Position numbers and translations under genes: made by a program. Under the pieces are notes generated by a model that ran no database searches, was not told where the DNA came from, and saw only the letters and a list, made by a program, of their open reading frames with translations. Shown here piece after piece: positions 45,476-54,900 of a stretch of DNA of 64,000 nt. The stretch is from Ceratopteris richardii (Eukaryota > Streptophyta > Polypodiopsida > Polypodiales > Pteridaceae), in contig CM035423.1 in assembly GCA_020310875.1 (NCBI GenBank), positions 141,528,723 through 141,592,722 of the forward strand, written 5' to 3'. The first letter of the stretch is position 1. The number at the start of each line of letters is the position of its first letter.

Positions 45476-46036
45476 TTAGAGCTATATATCTACTATATAG
45501 GCAACCCGTGAGCCTCATGTTCTAAAATTGGAAGAACATGGTCATGTTCTAGAATTGGAAGAACATGTCTCATCTATGTGGTGGCATCCCTGCCCAAATG
45601 TTTCAAAACACTATCTCACTTTGCATATTGATAAACTGTTCAAAGTACAAAGTAGTGAATGAATAATAAGGGTGGATCAAAAAACATCCCTGGCCAGTTC
45701 ACAGTTTTTTTCTAGGTGTGATGTGGGCACAAACATGTGAATTGGATGGATTTAAATTACTAGTCCATTTTTGGGCATGACTGGTGCATGGACTTAGAAA
45801 CAAAGGCAGGATTCTTATCCCTCACAAGACTTTGAGAACCCTTGATTCACTTGAATTTTCTTTGGAGAACTTGAAGTTTGGTTGTCTCAAACATCGGACT
45901 TGGTTTACTCATATCCAATAGTTACTTGATTTTTTCACCCGACTAGAGGACTACTTTGTCCTAATGAGTTTAAAAATCCTATGTAAACTGAAGAAGAAAG
46001 TTTACCATTTACCTTGAGTAAACCGTACTATAACTT
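45476..46036. repeat. Direct repeat of about 1.01-kb period, copy 1
   Basis: From about 45476 this sequence recurs near 46488 with moderate divergence: the GAGCCTCATGTTCTAAA block, GAAGAACATGGTCATGTTCTA, CAAAGTACAAAGTAGTGAATG and further blocks. Copy 1 also contains the undisturbed counterpart of the A insertion site, TTTGGAGAACTTGAAG, with GGAGA at 45864-45868. No reading frame is visible. Family unknown. Confidence 0.8.
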
Positions 46037-46487
46037 GACCAATTCAAATTTAAAATGAAATTTTTATCCAACTTAGGACACTTTTCTCAAAGACTTGAGC
46101 TAGAAGTTCTTTGGGAATTGTCAATCTGATGAGCAGTTCCTAACTTCTCTATTCTAGAGTGTACTAGACTCTAGAAAGTCATTTATGCTATAACTTGAAG
46201 CAAACTCATATGATTAAGTCAACCTAAACTTATCATATTTTGAATATTGAAAAGGTTCTTGCACATAATATTTATCTTTTAATTTAGTTACTTGGTTCTA
46301 ACCGACTTACCCTCGACTTCCAAGGGGGAAAGAATGTAATAAAGTAAGTTTAGACAATCTTTGGTCATACTGACGGATGGCCAAATGATGTCCGATTTCA
46401 AATTCGTCTGAATCGGTCGGACCCTTAGATCATAGACTTACTTTATTACATTCTTTCCCCCTTGGAAAGATATTTTCATCCTAAAAA
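46037..46487. other. Spacer between the repeat copies
   Basis: Non-coding part of the first 1.01-kb unit. The matching part of the second unit would lie beyond the window. It includes the 30-bp inverted repeat listed below. No gene. Confidence 0.6.
46320..46465. repeat. Perfect 30-bp inverted repeat, 86-base loop
   Basis: The arm at 46320-46349, starting CCAAGGGGGAAAGAATG, is exactly complementary to the arm at 46436-46465, ending CTTTCCCCCTTGG. I see no flanking target duplication and no open frame in the loop. It sits just before repeat copy 2. Confidence 0.92.
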
Positions 46488-46885
46488 ACTAGATCTATAT
46501 ATCTACTGTAGGCAACCCCCGAGCCTCATGTTCTAAAGCTAGAAGAACATGGTCATGTTCTACAACTGGAAGAACATGTGTCATCTCTGTGGTGGCATTC
46601 CTGCCCAAATGATTCAAAACACTGTCTCGCTTTGCACTTTGATAAGTTGGTCAAAGTACAAAGTAGTGAATGAATAATAAGTGTGGATCAAAAAACATCC
46701 CTGGCCAATTCACAATTTTTTCTTTTTTCTAGGTGCGATCTGGGCACAAACATGTGAATTGGATGGATTTAAATTACTAGTCCATTTTTGGACATGACTG
46801 GTGCATGGAGTCAGTAACAAAAGTGGGATTCTTATCTCTCACAAGACTTTGAGAACTCTTGATTCACTTGATTTTGGTTTGGAGA
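46488..46885. repeat. Direct repeat copy 2, part left of element A
   Basis: Matches copy 1 (from 45476) up to the insertion point of A. The last five bases, GGAGA (46881-46885), are the left target duplication of A. Confidence 0.85.
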
Positions 46886-47453
46886 TGTAGCTCAATGATG
46901 AGTAGCACCTCCTTTAATGTCAATCCGGGAAGACGTGAGGATGGTATGAAGACCTCGAGCAAGTGGCGGCACGAGTGCGTGAGTGAGAAGCACACTAGCA
47001 TGCACACACATACACACACACGCGCACACATGGCAAGACAAAGAGTGAGAATCAATGGAGCTTTTAGATTACTTTCACAAGCTCTTACAAGTTCGTTTCA
47101 ATTACAATCTAACCTCAAAAATGAGCTCTCTAGCTCTTTTTATAGTTTTTGACTAGCTTTTGGCCCTGTCCAGACCTAGTGTCCGGCCTAGTTAAAAATT
47201 AGGTTCCAGGGCTTATTTGAGGGCTCAAACGAAGTCTAACAATTATGAAATTTGGTACGATGGTACTTCTAATACTCCTCAAGCTCGAGGACTCCTCGGC
47301 TTGCACAAAATGGAGTCTAATCTACCAAAAACGGGATTTACAATGTTTGTGTAGTGATTAAAATCACTTGGGTTGTACATAATCTATGGGAAAAAATGAT
47401 CTGGCCTTGTTGCCGTATTGTGCATGACTCCTTTATTGCTTTGTATGCCAACA
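46886..47453 (-). repeat. 3' LTR of element A
   Basis: 568 bp, TGTAGCTCAATG to TATGCCAACA on the plus strand. TATA-like CTATAAAAAG (element strand) at 47136-47145. The CA-rich tract at about 46999-47028 is the GT tract of the transcript. Ends are TG...CA. Confidence 0.97.
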
Positions 47454-47464
47454 CTCCCCCCTTC
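47454..47464 (-). other. Polypurine tract (element A)
   Basis: On the element strand GAAGGGGGGAG lies between the stop of the second ORF and the 3' LTR. The stop codon touches the tract. Confidence 0.88.
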
Positions 47465-50400
47465 CTAGCGTCTGTCGCCCCTGACAGACCTTTGTTCCCT
47501 CGGGTGGTCGATGTAATATTGGATGACATTGGTGGCCAGTTCATGTTCTCCTATCCTTAAGCCTCTTGCTAGATCGGCTTCCAATGCCTCCCAATTTATT
47601 GCACCGGGGGTCTCTGGTTGCGGGGTGGTGTAGTACTCTGAATACATTGCTTGTTCACAAGCAAACAGTTGAAGCAGATGTGTCGGCTTTGGTGCAAAAA
47701 TCTCCGAGTGGTACTCCCAGAACCCTGATCTGAACATTTCTTCGAAGGTCTGTTTGTAGCAGGCGGGGAGGTACTTGATGCGTGCATGCCAAGCGTAAGC
47801 CACACGGATACTGGGGGTGGTGCTCATGTCATACACCAAATCGTAATTTCCATTGCTAAACCCCGGAAGGCGTACCTGCGGTGCGGCTGCATTTCTAAAG
47901 GTCTTCAGCACTACTTGCATCATATCTAAGATTTTAAGCATCATTTGCGCTGCTACATCTTGCATGGGCTTCAAGCGCGGCATCCAGTGGCGAATGGTCC
48001 CCATCATATATGCTACCGATGGTGGTCCTTGTGGTGGCGCTATGTACGGGTAGTTCAGCCATTCCTTGCATTGCGCATTGTTCTGTACCTTGATATTAAA
48101 TGCCTTCCACGACCTGCGGCGGGGGACTGGACCGTAGCATGGGTTGTACAGGAGGTGCAACGGCGCGTTGTTCCATGTGCGTAGCATTTCTGGATAAGTC
48201 TCTAAAAGTTTCTGCCGCCATGTTGGTTGACGAATCTTGCCTTTTCGCACCTCTGGAGGAAGGTCTTCGGGTTGAAATTGGGTCGCAAAAGTAGGAATCT
48301 GACCCGTGACTCTTTGTATTTCTGCATTATAATCAGCCAAGATAATATAATATGGCCTGTACTGGAGTTCCGATGAGAGAATCAGGCGTCTCGATGACAA
48401 GTTCTTGAAGTAATCTGATTGTAAAACAGTCTCCTCTATGACCCTCATAGCCTGATTTTGCACTACGGTGCGCTCTTCATGCGAGGTCCCTATTTCCTCC
48501 ACTTGTCGTAACCATGGCGGCCGTGGTGCCTCGAACGTGTCCTGCGCTTCTTCTGTTTGTTGGCCTCCTGGGAATGGTTGCGGATCATATTCTTCATCAA
48601 ACGTTTGTTCCACAGGAATTTGCACAACTTCTTCGTCCGTGGGAGCCTCCGGAGGGGAAGATGGCCTCTCATATTGTAGTAGGCGTGTCTGCAATTCAGT
48701 TACCTGTTGCTGGAGATCTTTTATGGCCTCTGCGTCGGAGGGAAGCGAAGCTGCAGAGGGGGTGGTTGGAGGGGCAGCTGTTGGGCCTTGTTGGTGTTCC
48801 TGCTTCAGTTGTCCTAGCTCCTCCGATAGCTTATCATGTGCGTCGAGTAGCATGGCATAATCTTCCAATATAATCTTGATATTATCGGGGGTCACTGCTT
48901 GAAACTTGGATGGGCTGATGGGTGCCCCCGGTGTGCTCTCAATAGCTGCCTCCAGGTTCTCTTGATTTTGTATTTGCAGACGTCTGTTCTCTTCCTGAGC
49001 AGCCGCAAGATGGCGTTTAAGTAGCGCCATATTTCGCTGAAGTTTTGAGTTGCGTTCCAGCTGTGTTCGTAGGTGACCTTCTACCACCTGCACTGCTTCC
49101 TGATCTACGTTCTGTAGCTGTACCTCCAATATATTATGGGCGTCTTGGAGGGTTTGGAACTGTGTGTGGAGGCGAGCGTTCTCCTCTTCTAGTACCGCAA
49201 GGCGGAGCTGTAGTGTCGCTGAGTGCTCTTGCAGGCGTGCGTTTTGTTGCTGTAGCTGAATGTAATCTGTTCTTAAATTTGATATACAAGCCAACATGGT
49301 GTCCAATGCATTACCTATAGATGAGTGGGGGGTGTTTACCGTGGAAGATGCATGGGAAGGGAATTGGGGAAGGGAGACAGTGAATGATGTGTCTACGAAA
49401 GTTGTGTGTGTGGGTGAAATTGGTGGAGGGGGAATGGGAGGAGGTGAAACCGTGGGTGGAGGTGCCGTGGGTGGTGAAATGTCCATACCTTCAGGAGTGG
49501 GTGTTAGTGTGGGGCCTGCCATATACACTGGTATGGTAGGTGGTGTGTGTGTGGAAGTGGTGAATAGGTGTGAAGTGGGGTGGGGAGCTGAAAAGACAGG
49601 GAATGGTTGAGGGCCTGGTTGAAAAGCCCTAGCAAAGATGTCCTGGAGGGATTGTAGAAATGGAGAGAGGGATATCGGGGGTGGGGGTCGTAAATTTGAG
49701 GAGGGTGGAAAGGGTGGCATGGTAGTAGGGAAACCCATGAATGTGGATCTGGGGTTAGGATGACTCGTGGCTGAAGGCATTGGGGATGGTTGTCCTAGGG
49801 CAGGCTCGGGAAGGGTTTCGGTGGGTTGTGTAGTGATGGGGTTTGCTTCAAAGGTCGGGTTATCAGTGGTAGAGAATAGGGTGGCACTAGAGATGGGAGT
49901 ACGAAAGATGAAGGTTGGGTCAGTGGGTTGAGTGGTCGATGGGATTTCCACTGTCTCTGTTCTCGGAGGCGATGGTGGGGGAGTAGGTGGTAGTGGTTCG
50001 GTGGACTCCTCATGGGTGGCGGGGTGCTGTTGACTAGCTGTTTGGGAGGTTGGTGTAGTAGTTGGCTCCTCTGCAACTGTAACGGGAATTTGGATATTTT
50101 TACCTGAGCGAGGCCGTGTCTGGAACCTTCGTGGGTCATATTGAACTGAAGGCCTCTGAATGGCAGTGCGCACAGCTTCTACAACTCCATATGTTTCTGC
50201 CATCAATAAGAGACCTTCCCTGTACTCTGAGTCAACTCCCGCTTCTTCCAACAACTGAGTCATAAGTACTCTGCTGCTCTGTTCAGTGAGTAACTGCTGC
50301 GATCGCACTCTCTCCATAATCTGATACAGCCTTCGGAGTTCTGCTGTATATGCTGGGGCTTCAGTGGTCTCTTCTTCATATGCTTCTTCTTCTTCCGGTT

Positions 50401-51718
50401 GTCCGTGTTGTTGACTTTGCTGAGCGTCACTCCAATGGACATGTCTACCGTCTGTAGACTTTCTTCTTCTCCGCGAGGATGTGCCCTGCTCCTCTGCCTC
50501 TGAATAAAACTCCACGTCAGAGAATTGTGTGCTTTGTAGGAATGCTTCGAAATCCTGGGGGTCCAGTCCTTCAGCCTCTCCAGTGGCAGCAAACTCGAAT
50601 TCAGGTGTAACCGGAGGAGCCGATGGGGTGGGTTGTGTCGTAGTGTCAGATTCCGACCTGGGTATCCTAATGGTAAAAGGAGGTACAGTGCCCTCTCTTA
50701 ATGGTGATGCCTCAGGAGTAGTCAGGACTTCCCTTGTCTGGACACACGGAATCGCGCCCCTCATGCGCTTGGACTGATGTGTGGATGTCTTGAGCCTTTT
50801 AAACATTTGTAATTGTGCCCAAGTTAAGGCACGCTCAATGGGGACATCATATGCCAAGCATCGGTAAATGATGCGTGTGAGTGCACAGCATCCGTTCACC
50901 ACTAATTTCCTAGAAGCCTGTTTGTTCGCTTCATACAACTGATCTATAATCCACACTGGTAGCTTAATAGGTAGCGCACCTGCTTCCGCCAAGTAGAGAG
51001 CAAACCAGATCTTCTTGTGTGGTTGCGTGAATCGGTCTTGACCGGGGAAGGCGAAATGTTGCATGCACATGCGGAGAGGAATGGACACATTTGGGGTGAG
51101 GGCTGCCATGTCTTTCAGCTTCACCACTTTCCTGTCCTTCATGTTGTTGGGAACGAGAGCATCCTTTTCTGAGGGTACATGCGTGCCATGCATCTTTAAA
51201 GCATCACTCACTAGCTCCACAGTAAGTTCAAACCTCTTCAACTCGTTGTTGCCCAGCAATGAGGGGAGAACAAATGATCCGGGTTGGTCCTTATCTTCAT
51301 GAGCTTGTAATGTAGAGACCAGATAGTAACATCGGAGGAGGTCGGGTTTAGGTAGTGGGGCTTCAAAATATTCCGCCAACCCTGCTCGTTGCCATATGAT
51401 CTGGAGGTCTTCGGTGTTCTGTAAAGTCTCGAACTCCTTGGAGAAAAATTGGAAACGCACCCATGATCTGTCATACTCGCATTTAGACTCCCAGATATAC
51501 TTAGCCTCTCCTAATGGACCGGGCATGCCATTGAACCAATGAGAGTTGGCATGGACTCTTTCCGTGATTCCTGTAGGTGGGTCTGGCACCGGGAGTTGCT
51601 GAAGGTGTTGCATCTCCACTGGTCGTTCAGTCGGGGGCACGTCCACAGGTAGGCTATCCACATCAATTCCTGCAGTAAGTATCCCTACTTGTGAGCCCGA
51701 ACCTGTCGCTTCTGCCAT
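47465..51718 (-). CDS. Post-pol ORF of element A, function unknown
   Basis: The open frame is 1434 codons from 51769, but I place the start at the second ATG (51718, MAEA), because the homologue in element B begins there and a possible splice acceptor lies between the two. I do not recognise the family. Numbered from the first ATG, visible parts are: an N-terminal globular region (about 60-400) with W-V-R-F-Q-F-F-S-K-E-F and K-I-W-F-A-L-Y; an acidic, arginine-spotted part (about 410-480); a long proline/threonine/serine-rich stretch (about 570-820); a coiled coil (about 820-945); and a C-terminal globular region (about 1060-1434). I see no signal peptide, no membrane segment and no zinc or catalytic motif, so it is not evidently an envelope protein despite its position. 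It begins 205 bp after the gag-pol stop. Confidence 0.85.
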   Translation of the reverse strand: MAEATGSGSQVGILTAGIDVDSLPVDVPPTERPVEMQHLQQLPVPDPPTGITERVHANSHWFNGMPGPLGEAKYIWESKCEYDRSWVRFQFFSKEFETLQNTEDLQIIWQRAGLAEYFEAPLPKPDLLRCYYLVSTLQAHEDKDQPGSFVLPSLLGNNELKRFELTVELVSDALKMHGTHVPSEKDALVPNNMKDRKVVKLKDMAALTPNVSIPLRMCMQHFAFPGQDRFTQPHKKIWFALYLAEAGALPIKLPVWIIDQLYEANKQASRKLVVNGCCALTRIIYRCLAYDVPIERALTWAQLQMFKRLKTSTHQSKRMRGAIPCVQTREVLTTPEASPLREGTVPPFTIRIPRSESDTTTQPTPSAPPVTPEFEFAATGEAEGLDPQDFEAFLQSTQFSDVEFYSEAEEQGTSSRRRRKSTDGRHVHWSDAQQSQQHGQPEEEEAYEEETTEAPAYTAELRRLYQIMERVRSQQLLTEQSSRVLMTQLLEEAGVDSEYREGLLLMAETYGVVEAVRTAIQRPSVQYDPRRFQTRPRSGKNIQIPVTVAEEPTTTPTSQTASQQHPATHEESTEPLPPTPPPSPPRTETVEIPSTTQPTDPTFIFRTPISSATLFSTTDNPTFEANPITTQPTETLPEPALGQPSPMPSATSHPNPRSTFMGFPTTMPPFPPSSNLRPPPPISLSPFLQSLQDIFARAFQPGPQPFPVFSAPHPTSHLFTTSTHTPPTIPVYMAGPTLTPTPEGMDISPPTAPPPTVSPPPIPPPPISPTHTTFVDTSFTVSLPQFPSHASSTVNTPHSSIGNALDTMLACISNLRTDYIQLQQQNARLQEHSATLQLRLAVLEEENARLHTQFQTLQDAHNILEVQLQNVDQEAVQVVEGHLRTQLERNSKLQRNMALLKRHLAAAQEENRRLQIQNQENLEAAIESTPGAPISPSKFQAVTPDNIKIILEDYAMLLDAHDKLSEELGQLKQEHQQGPTAAPPTTPSAASLPSDAEAIKDLQQQVTELQTRLLQYERPSSPPEAPTDEEVVQIPVEQTFDEEYDPQPFPGGQQTEEAQDTFEAPRPPWLRQVEEIGTSHEERTVVQNQAMRVIEETVLQSDYFKNLSSRRLILSSELQYRPYYIILADYNAEIQRVTGQIPTFATQFQPEDLPPEVRKGKIRQPTWRQKLLETYPEMLRTWNNAPLHLLYNPCYGPVPRRRSWKAFNIKVQNNAQCKEWLNYPYIAPPQGPPSVAYMMGTIRHWMPRLKPMQDVAAQMMLKILDMMQVVLKTFRNAAAPQVRLPGFSNGNYDLVYDMSTTPSIRVAYAWHARIKYLPACYKQTFEEMFRSGFWEYHSEIFAPKPTHLLQLFACEQAMYSEYYTTPQPETPGAINWEALEADLARGLRIGEHELATNVIQYYIDHPREQRSVRGDRR

Positions 51719-51922
51719 TTTACTGCTTGCCTTCTGATTCTGTGAGAATATAGAAGCATGTGTTAACATCGTAATGGACAGACTAAATCCGTTGCTGTCC
51801 CCGTTACAACATTAACATGAGGTATATGGTGAGTTAGTGGTTAGTAAGTGCACGAAGACAGTGAGTGTAGTTAACGTTTGTGTATTCCTAGGAGACTAAT
51901 GCCGTTAGTAAGTGGGGTGAAT
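51719..51922 (-). other. Gap between gag-pol and the post-pol ORF
   Basis: About 0.2 kb. On the element strand a pyrimidine-rich TTCTATATTCTCACAG ends at 51740 and resembles a 3' splice site. The leader has a GGTAAGA donor-like site at 63185-63191. Splicing to a post-pol ORF is known from plant env-class elements such as BAGY-2; for this element it is only a possibility. Confidence 0.45.
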
Positions 51923-54900
51923 TTACAAATCGGGGTCGGGGGGTTTATCACAGATCTTAGACTGCCAAATGCAGTGGATGGGCTTTGCTTTCTGTTTCGT
52001 AGAGACTCCAGAGAGCTGTGTCGGTGTCGCTGTTTGGGAATGGGGCCTTTTAGGGACCCACTTATAAGTGATTACATGCATGCTCATGGGTCTTGGTGTG
52101 TTCCTAAGTGTTGAGCACGAGGGAATACTGGTTGTACTCGTAAATGGGTTATGCTGCATAGGTTGTGGCCTTGGCGTAACTACTTGTGCCCTCAAGCAAG
52201 CCTTAGGCACCCAAATTTGTCTAGATTGTGGGCTTGCCTTCATCGACTTCTTGGGCACCCAAATAGATTTTACTTTAGCAGAAGAATTTCTGACAGACTT
52301 CTTATTAGTGTCGTGTTGTTGGTTACTAATAAGAGGCTTTGCCCGTGTAGTTGACGGTGGTGCACCCGGTCGTTCACCTTTCCGCACCCACACCTGGTTT
52401 AGTTTCTGGGACATTCTGCTGCGCAGGTACTTTTGATCTCGGACATAGGTAGTACTCGGCTTCTTCTGCTTGTGATCCGCCTTTGGTTGCTGCCTCCTTC
52501 TGGCCTTTGGAAAAGAAGGGAGTTCCGTTGCATCCCTGACTCCTTTTTTGCAAATATCATTCCTCTGCAACACAGGGTTTTGAACAAGAACAGCATGGTC
52601 ATCTTCATGTGTACCCCTGGAAGGACCAGGAGTCTGTGCCTTTCCTAGTTCCTTGAGTGCTCCATTGTCTAATTCTACTGTAACTCGACTATGATTGACC
52701 CAAACCTGGAGAAGTCCACTTCTTAGGTTTAAGTTAATTGCTTGGTCATAGATCCAATCTTGACCCAAGACTAGAGGTTCAGTGAGATCCTCATCTTGAC
52801 ACACCAGTACTTTAACTGTCATTGCCTCATCATGAATGTAAAGGGGAAGTTCCGCCTCGCCCATGCAAGGGGTTTCCACTCCTCCCAATCCTATAAGATA
52901 TGCTTCCACAGGATTGACAGTCAATTGTAATTCTTGGCAGTAAGACAATTTAACAGCACTAGTGGCTGCACCTGAGTCAATCAAGGCTCTTACGGTCCTT
53001 GCACTCTTTCCTTGTCCTATATCTAAGGTTACAAAAGGACGTCTATCAATTATCCTATGCGAGCTTGTTCCTGCGACTTCACACATGGCCATAGGAAATC
53101 CTTGGTCTGCATAGTCATTCGCTCCAGGCTGATCTCTACCTTGCCTTCGTAATTTCATCCTTCTGATGCGTTCTAAAGCTTCAGCTTGAGCTTCTTCTCG
53201 AATTCGCTTTTCTTCCTCTTTGCGTTTCTTAGCAGTGTTGAGTCGACTGAGCATTTCCTCCGTGAGGGGTTCCTGATACAACTTGACTCTGCAACCGCTA
53301 ATATAATTTGGGAGAACATCACCCTCTAATGTGGCCAATTGTACTGCTCCGCTCGTGGAGATCCTATTGATGATCATAGGTCCGTAGCCTCTCTTTTCTA
53401 GCTTCCTCGCGTGTTGTTTTAGTGTATAGACTAAGACTAGATCTCCTGCTTTCAAGCCTTTATCCTTCACGTGGGCATCAAAGTATGCCTTCTGTCTCTT
53501 CTTGGCTGCATATATCCCTGCCGCGGCTCTCAGTCTTGTTTCTCCTAATCGTTCAAGGTCAAAGATCCTAGAGGAGAGCTCATGACCTGTCCATTCGTGC
53601 TCTCGTGCTACTCTCAATGTAGGGATCAAGAAGTCCAAGGGTAACACAGCGTTTTGACCGAATACCATCTGAAAGGGAGTGGCTTGGAGTACCGTTTTGT
53701 AGGCCACTCGGTATGCCCAAACAGCATGGTGTAGCTGTTTGTCCCAATCAGAGCGTTTAGTGTTCACTAATTTCGTCAGTACATTGCATAAAATCTTATT
53801 AGTGCTCTCAGCTTGACCATTAGCTTGAGGGTGATATGGGGCAGACTTCTTGTGTATTACCAAAAATTCTTGGAGTAGATTTTCAATAACTTCATTCAAG
53901 AAATGAGTGCCTCTATCACTTACAAGCTCTATAGGTAGTCCATATCTCGTGAATACATTCTCAAACAAGAATTTGGCAGTTGTTTGAGCATCGTTCTTGG
54001 TTGTAGCTTTTACCTCTACCCACTTGGTGAGATAATCTGTTGCCACAATGATGTATTCCGCATGAGAACCCTTAGCTGGGGGATTAATAGGACCTACGAA
54101 GTCTATTCCCCACTTAGAGAATGCACGTCCACCCATCATAGGTTTCAGTGGCATCTCATCTTTGCGTATAGGATACTGGGTCCTCTGACAGACATCACAC
54201 CATTTCACATAGGTATGTGCATCCATGTGAAGGGTAGGCCACCAGAAGCCCGCAAACATTATTGCCTTGATCACCCGATCTGGTCCAAAGTGTCCTCCTG
54301 CTACCCCTTGGTGAGCAGTTTCCAAGATTTTGAGATATTCACTTTCATGGACACATAACCTCAGGTAACCATCTTTACCGCGCTTATATAGATTATCACC
54401 TATGAGTGAGTAATCCAAAGCTTCTTGTTCTAAACTCCTTTTCCTAGCCAGAGTCATGTCTGAAGGGAATGTGTTTGTCCTCAGGAATGATACTAGTGGT
54501 TCGCTCCAATCTGGCGCAATGGATACTTGATAGAGAGTGGCATGTTCCACCGGTGGTTTAGTGCTACAGATTGGGCATTCCTTGCACAACTTTTGGAGAT
54601 CCGCTTCCATAGTTGGCCAGTGCACTCCGAATCTCTTTAGAGTCTGTAAAGTTCGTTGCTTTGAATGGTGTTGCTCTAACGCACCTACATGTGCTAATTG
54701 CAACCATTTAGCATACTCATCCTCTTCTACGCAACAATCCAAGATCCCTTGATCTGTGTGCTTGTACATGCTTCCTGCCATGATGTGGTATTTTTGGGCT
54801 TTTACAACCTCTCTGTTCCGTGTGTTTACCACAGGATGGTTAGGCCCGTATGTCAATACTGGTACCAATGGCTTAGCCCACTGCGGTACAACTTCCAGAT

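Noticed and set aside
46320-46465. Calling the 30-bp inverted repeat a MITE
   Set aside because: No target duplication flanks it and no second copy is visible in the window, so the class cannot be assigned.
48468-49610. Plus-strand frames of 60-130 residues within element A
   Set aside because: They are antisense shadows of the long minus-strand frame, with low-complexity composition and no known motif.
47465-51718. Reading the post-pol ORF of element A as an envelope gene
   Set aside because: The position fits, but I see no signal peptide, no membrane-spanning segment and no cysteine-rich ectodomain; proline-rich and coiled-coil parts dominate.
51719-51769. First ATG as the start of the post-pol ORF
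   Set aside because: The extra 17 residues are not conserved in element B, and a possible splice acceptor lies between the two ATGs.
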